Assembly: GCF_900302475.1 (NCBI RefSeq)
Contig: NZ_OMOQ01000001.1
Location: 1,364,001-1,428,000 of the forward strand
From: Defluviimonas aquaemixtae
GTDB taxonomy: Bacteria; Pseudomonadota; Alphaproteobacteria; Rhodobacterales; Rhodobacteraceae
Reading direction: 5' to 3'
Length of the DNA stretch: 64,000 bases
Below are positions 10,085 through 19,768 of the stretch, one piece after another. The notes under the pieces are model-generated. The model had not been told where the DNA came from. It ran no database searches and saw nothing but the letters and a program-made list of their open reading frames with translations. The number at the start of each line of letters is the position of its first letter. The first letter of the stretch is position 1. The position numbers and the translations under genes were made by a program.

Positions 10085-10603
10085 TCAGATCGCGCGAAGA
10101 CCTTTGGTGTAGCGCGCTGCGTTCTTCCGGTAGCGCGCGGCCGTTTCAAGTAGTGCAGCCCGCGCCTCTTCGTCCAGCATGCGCACCACCTTGCCGGGCG
10201 AACCGACCACAAGGCTGCTGTCCGGAATCTCCTTGCCCTCTGTAATGAGCGCCCCTGCCCCGATCAGACAGCCCCTGCCAATCTTCGCGCCGTTCAGAAC
10301 CGTCGCGCCCATGCCGATCAGCGCGCCCTCGCCGATCGTGCAGCCATGCAGCATGGCCTTGTGGCCGACGGTGCAGTCGGGCCCGATCGTCAACGGAAAC
10401 CCCGGGTCGGTGTGGCAGACGACGTTCTCCTGCAGGTTCGCGCCGCGCCCGACGCGGATCTCTTCGTTGTCGCCCCTGAGCGTGCAGCCGAACCAGACAC
10501 TCGCGCCGTCCTCCAGCACCACCTTGCCGATCAGGTTGGCGTCCGGCGCCACCCAGCACTCCGCGCCGATCTGCGGCGCGACTCCATCGAGTTCGTAAAT
10601 CAT
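10085..10603 (-). CDS. Gamma-carbonic anhydrase family protein
   Basis: The 172-residue protein is a left-handed beta-helix with hexapeptide repeats (for example [21 protein letters not shown]). Three histidines in VCHTD, VGHKA and MLHGC sit where the family binds zinc. Such proteins (YrdA/CaiE/PaaY type) are zinc hexapeptide enzymes; only some have proven carbonic anhydrase activity. It overlaps gmk by 4 bases, so translation is probably coupled. Confidence 0.9.
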   Translation of the reverse strand: MIYELDGVAPQIGAECWVAPDANLIGKVVLEDGASVWFGCTLRGDNEEIRVGRGANLQENVVCHTDPGFPLTIGPDCTVGHKAMLHGCTIGEGALIGMGATVLNGAKIGRGCLIGAGALITEGKEIPDSSLVVGSPGKVVRMLDEEARAALLETAARYRKNAARYTKGLRAI

Positions 10604-11238
10604 CGCGACTGAAACTCCCTGTTGAGGCCGCGCACGAAATCCGACAGGCCCGGCTGGCGGTCGCGCCGCATCCGCTCGGCGGCGAGGATTGTCTTCAGAT
10701 CCGCCTCGGCGCGGTCGATGTCGTCGTTGATCAGGACATAATCATATTCCGCCCAGTGGCTGATCTCCGCTTCCGATTTGGCCATCCGGCCGTCGATAAC
10801 CGCGTCGCTGTCCTGGCCGCGAGACCTCAGCCGCCGCTCCAATTCGGCGATCGACGGCGGCAGGATGAAGATCGACACGACGTCCTGTCTCATCGCTTGC
10901 TTGATTTGCTGACCGCCCTGCCAGTCGATGTCGAATATCGTGTCGCGGCCCTCGGCCATCGCGGCCTCGACCGGTCCGCGCGGACTGCCGTACAGATTGC
11001 CGAAGACCTCGGCATGTTCGAGCATCTCGCCGTTCGTGACCATCGCCTCGAATTCCTCACGGCTCCGGAAGTAGTACTCGCGCCCTTCCTCCTCACCCGG
11101 CCGTGGCGGACGGGTGGTGGCCGAGATCGAAAAGCGCATTGTCTTGTCCCAGGCCATCAGTCGCTGCGCCAGCGTCGACTTGCCCGCCCCCGAAGGCGAG
11201 GACAGAATGATCAGCAACCCCTTGCGCTTCATCGTCAT
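10600..11238 (-). CDS. gmk: Guanylate kinase
   Basis: The 212-residue enzyme phosphorylates GMP to GDP with ATP. The P-loop [11 protein letters not shown] is at about residues 13-23, followed by the GMP-binding segment [18 protein letters not shown] and [12 protein letters not shown]. The length matches the family. It overlaps both neighbours by 4 bases (yicC upstream, the carbonic anhydrase gene downstream), forming a tight three-gene operon. The yicC-gmk pairing is conserved in many bacteria. Confidence 0.97.
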   Translation of the reverse strand: MTMKRKGLLIILSSPSGAGKSTLAQRLMAWDKTMRFSISATTRPPRPGEEEGREYYFRSREEFEAMVTNGEMLEHAEVFGNLYGSPRGPVEAAMAEGRDTIFDIDWQGGQQIKQAMRQDVVSIFILPPSIAELERRLRSRGQDSDAVIDGRMAKSEAEISHWAEYDYVLINDDIDRAEADLKTILAAERMRRDRQPGLSDFVRGLNREFQSR

Positions 11239-12137
11239 TCCACGTTCTGAACCTGCTCGCGCATCTGGTCGATCACGGTCTTGAGGTCAAGCCCGATGCG
11301 GGTCAGCGCCGCGTTGCCGGACTTGGAGCAGAGCGTGTTCGCCTCGCGCATGAATTCCTGCATGAGGAAGTCAAACTTGCGCCCGACCGCGCCGGGCTCG
11401 GCCAGAAGCGCCCGCGCCGCGCCGACATGGGCGGCAAGCCGGTCGATCTCTTCGCTCACGTCCGCCTTGACGATGATGAGCGCGAGTTCCTGCGCGACCC
11501 GCTGGGGGTCCGCATCCGCCGTCCCGGCGAGGACACGGGTCAGGTTGGCGTTCAGCGTCGCCTCCATCTCTGGCCGGCGGGCGTCGGCGGCGGCGCGCGC
11601 CTCCTCGGTCAGCGCGGCGATGCGGTCGATCTGACCCGCGATGACGCTGGCGAGCGCGCTGCCCTCCGCCACCCGCATTCCGGCGAAGTCGGCCAGGAGC
11701 GGGTCGAGATCCGCCAGAATCGCGTCGAGAAGCGGCTTCGAATCCTCCGTCTCGCCGCCCAGATCCGTGACGCCGCGCAGGCCGAGGATGTCGGCCATTC
11801 CCGGATCGGTTACAGCCAGCCCCTGCGCATGTGCCCGTGCCTTTACCAGCAGCAACGCCGAAAGCGCGGCATCGAGCCCCGCGGGGTTCACGCGTAGTGC
11901 GTCGGCCCCTTCTTCGCGCTGAAGCTTCAGGCTCAGGGTGACGTTGCCCCGCGCCGCGACCTTGGCGACGGCGGTGCGCGCAGCGGGCTCAAGTCCCTCG
12001 ATCCAGTCGGGCAGCCTGAGGCGCAGGTCAAGTCCCTTGCCGTTGACCGAGCGAATCTCCCACGCCCAGGCATAGCCCGCCCCCTGCCCGCGACGGGCCG
12101 CGAATCCCGTCATCGAGACCAGTGCAGCGTTTACCAT
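11235..12137 (-). CDS. YicC family protein (endoribonuclease-related)
   Basis: The 300-residue protein has the N-terminal signature [11 protein letters not shown] and [19 protein letters not shown], and the C-terminal DUF1732 part with [22 protein letters not shown]. Proteins of this family act as RNases or on small-RNA decay in E. coli. The first ATG at 12137 adds eight residues before the usual MTGF start at 12113; both are possible. It is the first gene of the yicC-gmk-carbonic anhydrase operon. Confidence 0.92.
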   Translation of the reverse strand: MVNAALVSMTGFAARRGQGAGYAWAWEIRSVNGKGLDLRLRLPDWIEGLEPAARTAVAKVAARGNVTLSLKLQREEGADALRVNPAGLDAALSALLLVKARAHAQGLAVTDPGMADILGLRGVTDLGGETEDSKPLLDAILADLDPLLADFAGMRVAEGSALASVIAGQIDRIAALTEEARAAADARRPEMEATLNANLTRVLAGTADADPQRVAQELALIIVKADVSEEIDRLAAHVGAARALLAEPGAVGRKFDFLMQEFMREANTLCSKSGNAALTRIGLDLKTVIDQMREQVQNVE

Positions 12138-12278
12138 TTAAGACTTTTGTCCCCCCGTCCGGCGCGAGACCGCGTATATTAACACTTGGGTAAGCATTCC
12201 GGTCCTAGGGTTAACAAAACCTGACTGCCGCGACAACGCGAGCGGACCGAAGAATGCGGGCGCGGCAGTGAGTGTGAC

Positions 12279-12962
12279 ATGAACGTATTCATCGAGAACC
12301 GGGGCAAGGTGGTCCCGCTGACGGGAAACCACAAGACCATGAGATTTCAGTGCATTTCCGACGTCAGGGCCTATTGGGAGGCACTTCGTGATGGGCGCGC
12401 GGCCCCTTTCCGGTCCGAAGTCGATCCGCGCGGGATCGAACGAGCGCTGGAATACGCCTTCGTACTGGAACGGATCGCACCGCAGGTGGCGCGGTTCCGC
12501 TTGGCCGGGATGCACCTGACCGACCTGATGGGCATGGAAGTGCGTGGCATGCCCGTGACTGCGTTCTTCACCCCCGAGGCGCGCGCCGAGGCTTCGGCGG
12601 CGCTCGAGGCGGTGTTTTCGGGTCCCAATACGGCGGAGCTATCGCTCAGGGCGGAACCCGGCCTCGGCCGGCCCGCGCTCGAGGCGCGGCTTCTTATCCT
12701 GCCGCTGCGCAGCGACCTCGGCGACATGACCCGAGCACTCGGTTGCCTGACGGCCGAAGGGCCGATCGGCCGTACGCCGCGCCGCTTCGACGTCGTGTCT
12801 GCCACGGTTAGGCCGATCTCTGCGGTTGTGCCTGGCCCGGCGCGCGCGCCGCGTACCCCGATGCCGAATGGTTTCGCCGAATCTCCGGCCGAGTTCGCGC
12901 TTGCGCAGCCGCCCGCGATCCGCAGCCGCGGACATCTCAGACTGGTCAAGTCTGACAGCTAG
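12279..12962 (+). CDS. PAS-domain (PAS_5) protein
   Basis: The 227-residue protein carries an alphaproteobacterial PAS_5 domain at about residues 30-130: YWEALRDGRAAPFRSEVDP, then LERIAPQVARFRLAGMHLTD and MGMEVRGMPVTAFFTPEAR. The C-terminal third is Pro/Arg/Ala-rich and looks disordered. There is no output domain, so it may be a small sensory or adaptor protein. It reads away from yicC and toward aroF; a hairpin terminator at 13022-13050 ends its transcript. Confidence 0.8.
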   Translation: MNVFIENRGKVVPLTGNHKTMRFQCISDVRAYWEALRDGRAAPFRSEVDPRGIERALEYAFVLERIAPQVARFRLAGMHLTDLMGMEVRGMPVTAFFTPEARAEASAALEAVFSGPNTAELSLRAEPGLGRPALEARLLILPLRSDLGDMTRALGCLTAEGPIGRTPRRFDVVSATVRPISAVVPGPARAPRTPMPNGFAESPAEFALAQPPAIRSRGHLRLVKSDS

Positions 12963-13021
12963 GCCGCAAGTGCCTCTCCCCCGTCCTCGCGTCGTTTCCG
13001 TTAGTGCAGGTAATGAGTGAC

Positions 13022-13050
13022 GGCGGCAGGCTACATGCCTGCCGCCTTTT
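13022..13050 (+). terminator. Rho-independent terminator after the PAS gene
   Basis: A 9-base-pair stem (ggcggcagg / cctgccgcc) with a 7-base loop is followed by TTTT on the plus strand. It overlaps the stop codon and last codons of the convergent DAHP synthase gene. Confidence 0.75.
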
Positions 13051-14401
13051 GCATGGCGCGCCGGTCCAGAAGTTCTTCGGCGACAAGGAAGGCCAGTTCC
13101 AGCGACTGCGACGCGTTGAGTCGCGGATCGCACGCCGTGTGGTAGCGGTCCGACAGATCCTCGTCCGTCACCGCGCGCACGCCCCCGGTGCATTCGGTCA
13201 CATCCTGGCCCGTCATCTCGAAATGGACGCCGCCCGGGATCGTGCCTTCCGCCTTGTGGACCGCGAAGAACTCCTTCACCTCGCGCAGGACGCTGTCGAA
13301 TGGCCGGGTCTTGTAGCCGGAGGCCGACTTGATCGTGTTGCCGTGCATCGGGTCGCAGGACCAGACCACCTTGGCGCCCTCTTCCTCTACCGCGCGGATC
13401 AGGCGTGGCAGATGGTCGCCGACCTTGCCCGCCCCGAACCGCGCGATCAGCGTCACCCGGCCGGCCTCGTTCTCCGGGTTGAGCCGTTCGAGAAGCACCT
13501 TCAGGTCGTCGGTGGTCAAGGAAGGTCCGCATTTCAGCCCGATCGGGTTCTGAACGCCGCGCGCGAAATCCACATGCGCGCCGTTTGGCTGCCGCGTCCG
13601 GTCGCCGATCCAGATCATGTGGCCCGACCCCGCAACCGGCAATCCGCTCGTCGAATCGATGCGGCAGAGCGCCTCTTCGTATTCGAGGAGCAGCGCCTCG
13701 TGGCTGGTGTAGAAGTCCACCGCCGCCATTGCATGAACCTTGTCCGACGTGACCCCGGCCGCTGTCATGAACTCCATGGCGTCCTGGATGCGGCCGGCGA
13801 TCTCGCGGTAACGCTTGGCGTCCGCCTCGCCCGTGAAGCCGGCGATCCAGCTCTGCACCCGATGCATGTCGGCGAAGCCGCCGGTCGAGAACGCACGGAG
13901 CAGGTTCAGCGAGGCTGCGGCCTGCGTGTAGGCCTGCAGCATCCGCGTCGGATCAGGCACCCGGGACTCGGATGTGAAGTCGAACCCGTTGATGATGTCG
14001 CCGCGATAGGACGGAAGCTCCACTCCGCCCACCGCCTCGGTCGGGGCCGAGCGCGGCTTGGCGAACTGCCCGGCCACGCGGCCGATCTTGACGACCGGCA
14101 GTTTCGCGCCCCAGGTCAGCACGATCGCCATCTGCAACAGCACCTTGAACGTGTCGCGAATGTTGTCGGCGGAGAACTCCGAGAAGCTTTCGGCGCAGTC
14201 GCCCCCCTGTAGAAGGAACGCGCGCCCTTCGGCCACTTCGCCGAGCGCACGCTTGAGCTTGCGCGCCTCGCCCGCGAACACGAGAGGCGGCATTTTCGCT
14301 AGCTGCGCTTCTACCGACCGCAGGACAGCCGGGTCGGGATAGTCGGGCATTTGCACCCGGGGCTTCGCGCGCCAGTCTGATTTGGTCCAGCCCATTGTCA
14401 T
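13031..14401 (-). CDS. Class II 3-deoxy-7-phosphoheptulonate (DAHP) synthase
   Basis: This 456-residue enzyme condenses phosphoenolpyruvate with erythrose 4-phosphate, the first step of the shikimate pathway. It is the plant/Mycobacterium-type (class II) enzyme: [53 protein letters not shown] and [15 protein letters not shown] are all present. I start at 14401 because AGGAGA stands 6 bases upstream; a longer frame to 14506 has no support. AroK and aroB lie 28 kb away in this window. Confidence 0.95.
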   Translation of the reverse strand: MTMGWTKSDWRAKPRVQMPDYPDPAVLRSVEAQLAKMPPLVFAGEARKLKRALGEVAEGRAFLLQGGDCAESFSEFSADNIRDTFKVLLQMAIVLTWGAKLPVVKIGRVAGQFAKPRSAPTEAVGGVELPSYRGDIINGFDFTSESRVPDPTRMLQAYTQAAASLNLLRAFSTGGFADMHRVQSWIAGFTGEADAKRYREIAGRIQDAMEFMTAAGVTSDKVHAMAAVDFYTSHEALLLEYEEALCRIDSTSGLPVAGSGHMIWIGDRTRQPNGAHVDFARGVQNPIGLKCGPSLTTDDLKVLLERLNPENEAGRVTLIARFGAGKVGDHLPRLIRAVEEEGAKVVWSCDPMHGNTIKSASGYKTRPFDSVLREVKEFFAVHKAEGTIPGGVHFEMTGQDVTECTGGVRAVTDEDLSDRYHTACDPRLNASQSLELAFLVAEELLDRRAMQKAAGM

Positions 14402-14559
14402 CTGTTCTCTCCTGAAGGCCTTCGCGACAACAGGCGGCTTATAGGCCACGACAGCGGCGTGTTGCAAACCGAATTGCCCTGAAATCTCGCTTGCGGCTGC
14501 TCGCAAAAAAGTGCTTCTCTCGCTAATCTGGACGCTAAACGACAGGATTGGGTCGCGAA

Positions 14560-15585
14560 ATGGTCATCGCACCTGGCACTCGCACAAAGGAAGCCGGCGG
14601 TGCGCATCGTCAGCGGCGCTTCGTCTTTCTTCTTCTCGACAAGTTCACCATGCTGTCCTTCGCAGGCGCGATCGAACCCTTGCGCATCGCGAACCGGGTG
14701 ATCGGACGCCCCGCCTATAGCTGGGTACTTGCGGGCGAGAACGGGGCGGAAGTGACCTGTTCGAACGGCGCGTCGTTCAGGCTGGACATCGGTCTCGCCG
14801 AGATCGAGCGCGAGGATACAGTGTTCGTTTGTGGCGGTATCGACGTTCAGGCCGCAACCACGCGGCCGATCCTCAACTGGCTCAGGCGCGAGGCGCGGCG
14901 CGGAGTCGCGATCGGCGGGCTCTGCACCGGGGCCTACACCGTCGCCAAGGCCGGCCTTCTCGACGGCAAGCGCGCGACCATCCACTGGGAGAACCAGGAC
15001 AGCTTCCTCGAGGAATTCGAGGACGTGAAGCTCACGAAATCCGTCTTCGTGGTCGACGGAAACCGCATGTCGACCGCAGGCGGCACGGCCTCGATCGACA
15101 TGATGCTGAAGATCATCGCCCAGGACCACGGCGAGGACATCGCCAATACCGTGGCCGACCAGCTCATCTATTCCTCCATCCGCACCGACCAGGATACGCA
15201 GCGGCTGTCGATTCCGACCCGGATCGGTGTGCGCCATCCGAAACTGTCCCAGGTCATCCAGATGATGGAGCAGAACATCGAGGATCCGATCAGCCCGGCC
15301 GACCTCGCCGCCGATGTCGGCATGTCAACGCGCCAGCTCGAACGGCTGTTTCGCCGGTATCTGAACCGCAGCCCCAAGCGCTACTACATGGAGCTCAGGC
15401 TCCAGAAGGCGCGCAATCTCCTCATGCAGACCGATATGAGCGTAATCAACGTGGCGCTCGCCTGCGGCTTCGCGAGCCCGTCGCATTTCTCCAAATGCTA
15501 CCGGGCGCACTACAAGACAACGCCCTACCGTGAGCGCGGTAGCCACGGCGCCGCCGCGATCCAGGCGCCGCGCCTTTCGATCTGA
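14560..15585 (+). CDS. GlxA family AraC-type transcriptional regulator
   Basis: The 341-residue protein joins a DJ-1/PfpI-like amidotransferase-fold domain (about residues 20-180; [29 protein letters not shown]) to a C-terminal AraC DNA-binding domain with two helix-turn-helix units ([20 protein letters not shown] and [17 protein letters not shown]). This architecture is that of GbdR/CdhR regulators of glycine betaine, dimethylglycine or carnitine catabolism. The dimethylglycine dehydrogenase-like gene 7 kb downstream fits that idea. The start could also be TTG at 14548. Confidence 0.88.
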   Translation: MVIAPGTRTKEAGGAHRQRRFVFLLLDKFTMLSFAGAIEPLRIANRVIGRPAYSWVLAGENGAEVTCSNGASFRLDIGLAEIEREDTVFVCGGIDVQAATTRPILNWLRREARRGVAIGGLCTGAYTVAKAGLLDGKRATIHWENQDSFLEEFEDVKLTKSVFVVDGNRMSTAGGTASIDMMLKIIAQDHGEDIANTVADQLIYSSIRTDQDTQRLSIPTRIGVRHPKLSQVIQMMEQNIEDPISPADLAADVGMSTRQLERLFRRYLNRSPKRYYMELRLQKARNLLMQTDMSVINVALACGFASPSHFSKCYRAHYKTTPYRERGSHGAAAIQAPRLSI

Positions 15586-15600
15586 GCCGCCAAGGCGGCG

Positions 15601-16689
15601 CTACTCCGGCCGGATACGGAAAAGCGCGCCGCGATCCACTGACAGGAACCAGATGGAGCCGTCCGGCGCCTCGCGGACGTCGCGGACGCGGCCCGTTTCG
15701 CCCGAGCGCACCTCCTCCTCGGCCCAGCCGTCCTCGGGGTCGAGCCGCGCGATGTAGTCGAATTTCAGGCTGCCCACGAAATGATCGCCCGTCCAGTCAG
15801 GCCACAGTTTGCCCGAATAGACCATGTGGCCCGAGGGCGCGATCGACGGGTCCCAGTAGTGGACGGGCTGCTCCATGTCGGGCGCCTCGGTGCCGACACC
15901 GATCTTACTCCCGTTGTAGTGGCGGCCATAGGCGATGATCGGCCAGCCGTAATTCGCGCCTGCGCGGATCAGGTTCACCTCGTCGCCGCCCCGCGCGCCG
16001 TGTTCGGACGCCCAGAGTTGACCCTCCGCGTCGAACGCCAGGCCTTGCGGATTGCGATGGCCGTAGCTCCAGATCTCGCCGCCCGCGCGGTCGGGAAAGG
16101 GGTTGCCGGGCGCGGCGGTCCCGTCCCGCGTCAGCCGCACGATCTTGCCATGCAGGAGATCGAGGTCCTGAGCAGGATCGAAGGCTCCACGCTCGCCGAG
16201 CGTGAGAAAGATCGACCCGTCTGGCGCTTCGGCCAGGCGTCCGCCGAAATGACGACCCCCGGACGATCCCCCGGGCATTTCCCAGATCACCTTGACGTCG
16301 CTGAGGCGCGCGCCGTCGAGCCGCCCCGAGGCGAGAGCTGTCCCGGTTCCCAACCGCTGCGTGCGCGCGAAACTCAAGAGAACCTCCCCGGTCTCGGCAA
16401 AGTCGCGCGGCACGAGAACGTCGAAAAGCCCCGCCTGCCCGCCCGTCCGCACCTCGGGCAGGCCCGACACCTCTTCGACCCCACCGGCCTTTCCGAACCG
16501 CCAGAGCCGGCCGGCCCTTTCGGTCACGAGGTATCCGCCATCGGGCAGAAAGGCCAGAGACCACGGCTCTGTAAGGCCGCTGGCAACCGGGTCGATTCGG
16601 ACCGTGCCCGCACTGGTCTGGAGAGTCTCGGATGCGCCGGGGCCGGCGAGATAGCAAAGCAGTATGAGAAATGCGCCGGGAATCCGCAT
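15601..16689 (-). CDS. PQQ-dependent sugar dehydrogenase (Gdh/Sdh-like)
   Basis: The 362-residue protein begins with a signal peptide ending near GPGASETLQ and continues as a beta-propeller of the soluble glucose/sorbosone dehydrogenase family: GLTEPWSLAFLPDGGYLVTER, RHFGGRLAEAPDGSIFLTLG, YGHRNPQGLAFD and SEHGARGGDEVNLIRAGANY. Members oxidise sugars in the periplasm with PQQ; the substrate cannot be told. It converges with the GlxA-type regulator gene, 15 bases apart. Confidence 0.88.
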   Translation of the reverse strand: MRIPGAFLILLCYLAGPGASETLQTSAGTVRIDPVASGLTEPWSLAFLPDGGYLVTERAGRLWRFGKAGGVEEVSGLPEVRTGGQAGLFDVLVPRDFAETGEVLLSFARTQRLGTGTALASGRLDGARLSDVKVIWEMPGGSSGGRHFGGRLAEAPDGSIFLTLGERGAFDPAQDLDLLHGKIVRLTRDGTAAPGNPFPDRAGGEIWSYGHRNPQGLAFDAEGQLWASEHGARGGDEVNLIRAGANYGWPIIAYGRHYNGSKIGVGTEAPDMEQPVHYWDPSIAPSGHMVYSGKLWPDWTGDHFVGSLKFDYIARLDPEDGWAEEEVRSGETGRVRDVREAPDGSIWFLSVDRGALFRIRPE

Positions 16690-16855
16690 GGTTCCGCCCT
16701 TCAAAACAATGCATTCAGCATAGGGCCGCCCGGCGCGGGGTCCAGTCACAGTACCGGCACATAGGGACAATTCGCCTATGAAGCCAGCGCTTTCCTTTTC
16801 ATCAGAGCCGCTCTAGTTTGCGCTCAGGACAACGTTCCAATCAGGGAGTAGCATT

Positions 16856-18040
16856 ATGAAAAGACTACTAACCGCCACTGCGGCCGTCGCACTCATGGCC
16901 GGCGCTGCCGGTGCCGAAGACATCAAGATCGGCGTAATTCTCGGCTTCACTGGCCCACTTGAATCGATCACCCCCGCGATGGGCCAGGGCGCCGAACTGG
17001 CGATGCAGGAAGTCACCGACTCCGGCAAGCTGCTGGACGGATCGACCGTGACCTCCGTGCGCGGCGATTCCACTTGTGTCGACGCCGCCGCCGCGACCGC
17101 AGCGGCCGAACGCCTCGTGACCACCGACCAGGTCAACGCCATCATGGGCGCGGACTGTTCGGGCGTTACCGGCGCGATCCTCGCCAACGTCGCTGTGCCC
17201 AACGGCATCGTGATGGTCTCGCCTTCGGCGACGTCGCCGGCGCTCTCGACCGCCGAAGACAACGGGCTCTTCTTCCGCACCGCCCCGTCGGATGCGCGTC
17301 AGGGCGAAATCGTCCGCGACATCCTGAAAGAGCGCGGCATCACTTCGATCGCGCTGACCTACACCAACAACGACTACGGCAAGGGCCTTGCAGAATCGAT
17401 CCAGCGGAACTTCGAGGAAGCGGGGGGCACGGTGACCATCTCCGCCGCACATGAAGACGGCAAGGCGGACTACTCGGCCGAAGTCGGCTCGCTCGCCTCG
17501 GCCGGCGGCGACGTTCTCGTTGTCGCGGGCTATATCGACCAGGGCGGTTCGGGGATCGTCCGGAACGCGCTCGACACCGGGGCGTTCTCGACCTTCTACT
17601 TCCCCGACGGGATGGTCGGCGAGAAGCTGAATGAAAACTTTGGCGCCGAGATCAACGGCTCTTACGGCGCGCTTCCGGGCACCGACAGCCCTGGCGCGGC
17701 GAAGTTCCAGGAACTGGCCACGGCGGCGGGCTTCGACGGCACCGGAGCCTTCGCGCCCGAAAGCTATGACGCAGCTGCGCTGATCATGCTGGCAATGCAG
17801 GCGGCCGGCTCCTCCGCCTCTGGCGATCTCGCGGGCAAGGTCATGGATGTCGCCAACGCACCGGGCACCGAGATCTATCCGGGCGAACTTGCCAAGGGTC
17901 TCGAACTGCTCGCGGCCGGCGAGGACATCGACTATGTCGGCGCCTCGGCGGTGGAACTGATCGGACCGGGTGAATCGGCCGGCAACTACCGCGAGATCGA
18001 GTTCGTGGACGGCAAGTACGAAACGGTCAAGTTCCACTGA
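16856..18040 (+). CDS. Branched-chain amino acid-type ABC transporter substrate-binding protein
   Basis: The 394-residue periplasmic protein has a signal peptide (MKRLLTATAAVALMAGAAGA) and a type I periplasmic-binding fold: IKIGVILGFTGPLESITPAMG, LVSPSATSPALS, FRTAPSDARQG and YTNNDYGKGLAESI. Two cysteines (TCVDAA, GADCSG) are spaced as in family members with a disulfide. It heads the liv cluster but is separated from livG by a strong terminator. The ligand may be branched-chain amino acids or another amino acid/amide. Confidence 0.92.
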   Translation: MKRLLTATAAVALMAGAAGAEDIKIGVILGFTGPLESITPAMGQGAELAMQEVTDSGKLLDGSTVTSVRGDSTCVDAAAATAAAERLVTTDQVNAIMGADCSGVTGAILANVAVPNGIVMVSPSATSPALSTAEDNGLFFRTAPSDARQGEIVRDILKERGITSIALTYTNNDYGKGLAESIQRNFEEAGGTVTISAAHEDGKADYSAEVGSLASAGGDVLVVAGYIDQGGSGIVRNALDTGAFSTFYFPDGMVGEKLNENFGAEINGSYGALPGTDSPGAAKFQELATAAGFDGTGAFAPESYDAAALIMLAMQAAGSSASGDLAGKVMDVANAPGTEIYPGELAKGLELLAAGEDIDYVGASAVELIGPGESAGNYREIEFVDGKYETVKFH

Positions 18041-18057
18041 TCCGCGAAAATGTGAGG

Positions 18058-18087
18058 GGCAGCCCGGCAATCCGGGCTGCCTTTTCG
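18058..18087 (+). terminator. Terminator between livK-like gene and livG
   Basis: A GC-rich stem (ggcagcccgg / tccgggctgcc) with a short loop is followed by CTTTTCG. It should stop most transcripts after the binding-protein gene, allowing more binding protein than transporter. Confidence 0.8.
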
Positions 18088-18152
18088 TATAAATACAAAC
18101 GCTTCTACGATACTCTTCTCTTCGTGTCGAAATCGAAGCTTTGGGGGGATGC

Positions 18153-18941
18153 ATGATCACGGTCGAGGATCTGCACAAGCATTTCGGCGGGTTCCGGGCC
18201 GTCGACGGCGCATCCATGAAAATCGCCACGGGGTCGATCACCGGGTTGATCGGGCCTAACGGCGCGGGTAAGTCGACCCTCTTCAACGTCATCGCGGGCG
18301 TCTATCAGCCGACCTCCGGTCGCGTCCTGATGGACGGCGAGGACATCACCGGCCTGCCGCCGCATGACCTCTTTCATAAGGGTCTATTGCGCACCTTCCA
18401 GATCGCGCATGAATTCTCGTCGATGACTGTGCGCGAAAACCTTATGATGGTGCCGGCGCGCCAGTCGGGCGAAACTCTTTGGAATGCGTGGTTCCATCGC
18501 GGCAGAATCCGCAACGAGGAGCTGGAGCTTGCGAGGAAAGCCGACGAAGTTCTTGACTTTCTGACGATTTCACATCTTGCCGACGAACGCGCCGGAAACC
18601 TCTCTGGCGGGCAGAAAAAGCTTCTGGAGCTTGGCCGCACGATGATGGTCGACGCCAAGGTCGTCTTTCTCGACGAAGTCGGCGCGGGCGTGAACCGAAC
18701 GCTCCTGAACACGATCGGCGACGCGATCATCCGGCTTAACAAGGAACGCGGCTACACGTTCTGCGTGATCGAACACGACATGGATTTCATCGGCAAGCTC
18801 TGCGACCCCGTCATCGTGATGGCCGAGGGCAAGGTTCTGGCCGAGGGGCCGGCCGAACACATCATGGAGAACGAGGCGGTTATCGAGGCCTATCTGGGGC
18901 GCGGTCTCAAAAACAAGATCAAGGCGGAGGCCGGGGCATGA
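18153..18941 (+). CDS. livG: ABC transporter ATP-binding protein LivG
   Basis: The 262-residue ATPase has Walker A GPNGAGKSTLFNVIAG, signature LSGGQKKLLELGRTMM and Walker B VVFLDEVGAGV, and ends with the LivG-type VIEHDMDFIGKLCD. It powers the LivHM permease. The start at 18153 follows a GGGGGGATGC stretch; an upstream TTG at 18141 is less likely. It overlaps livF by 4 bases. Confidence 0.94.
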   Translation: MITVEDLHKHFGGFRAVDGASMKIATGSITGLIGPNGAGKSTLFNVIAGVYQPTSGRVLMDGEDITGLPPHDLFHKGLLRTFQIAHEFSSMTVRENLMMVPARQSGETLWNAWFHRGRIRNEELELARKADEVLDFLTISHLADERAGNLSGGQKKLLELGRTMMVDAKVVFLDEVGAGVNRTLLNTIGDAIIRLNKERGYTFCVIEHDMDFIGKLCDPVIVMAEGKVLAEGPAEHIMENEAVIEAYLGRGLKNKIKAEAGA

Positions 18942-19765
18942 CCAGGTCACCTAACCCCTACAAGGACGACCGCGGCAACAAGGACCGCTCGATCACGAAG
19001 GCCGGCGGCGGCGAACTGGAACTTCCGAAGACGCGCGGAGTTTCCCGCCCCGCCCCCGGCGGCCCATTCCTCGCCGCAGAGAACATGACTGGCGGCTACG
19101 GCGCAGCCGATATCCTGCTCGACTGCACGCTGACCGTCGAGAAGGGCCAGATCGCGGTCATCGTCGGCCCGAACGGCGCGGGCAAGTCGACCGCGATGAA
19201 GGCGGTCTTCGGCATGCTGAATCTGCGCAAGGGCAAGGTGAGACTCGACGGCGAGGACATCACGGACCTCTCGCCGCAGGATCGGGTGGCGAAAGGCATG
19301 GGCTTCGTGCCGCAGGTCAACAACGTCTTTCCCTCGATGAGCGTCGAGGAAAATCTCGAGATGGGCGCCTTCATCCGGCGCGACGACTTCAGGCGCACGA
19401 TGGAGCAGGTCTTCGACCTCTTTCCGATCCTGAAGGAAAAGCGTCGTCAGGCAGCGGGCGAGCTGTCGGGCGGACAGCGCCAACAGGTCGCGGTCGGCCG
19501 CGCGCTCATGACCAAGCCGAAGCTCCTGATGCTGGACGAACCCACGGCGGGGGTCTCGCCCATCGTCATGGACGAGCTATTCGACCGCATCATCGAGGTC
19601 GCGCGGACCGGCATCTCGATCCTCATGGTCGAGCAGAATGCCCGTCAGGCGCTGGCGATCGCCGATATGGGTTACGTCCTCGTTCAGGGCGCCAACCGCT
19701 ACACGGACACCGGAGAGGCGCTTCTGGCCGACCCGGAAGTCCGGCGCTCGTTCCTGGGAGGCTGA
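18938..19765 (+). CDS. livF: ABC transporter ATP-binding protein LivF with N-terminal extension
   Basis: The 275-residue ATPase has Walker A GPNGAGKSTAMKAVFG, signature LSGGQRQQVAVGRALM and Walker B LLMLDEPTAGVSP, and the LivF-type ending SILMVEQNARQALAIAD. About 45 residues precede the ABC core (NPYKDDRGNKDRSITKAGGG and beyond), charged and probably disordered; standard LivF is about 235 residues. The start ATG overlaps the livG stop, which supports this long form. livH follows 3 bases later. Confidence 0.94.
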   Translation: MTRSPNPYKDDRGNKDRSITKAGGGELELPKTRGVSRPAPGGPFLAAENMTGGYGAADILLDCTLTVEKGQIAVIVGPNGAGKSTAMKAVFGMLNLRKGKVRLDGEDITDLSPQDRVAKGMGFVPQVNNVFPSMSVEENLEMGAFIRRDDFRRTMEQVFDLFPILKEKRRQAAGELSGGQRQQVAVGRALMTKPKLLMLDEPTAGVSPIVMDELFDRIIEVARTGISILMVEQNARQALAIADMGYVLVQGANRYTDTGEALLADPEVRRSFLGG

Positions 19766-19768
19766 GGG

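Noticed and set aside
15586..15599. Terminator between the GlxA regulator and sugar dehydrogenase genes
   Set aside because: A 6-base-pair GC hairpin exists but has no T-run on either strand, so I could not call it a terminator.
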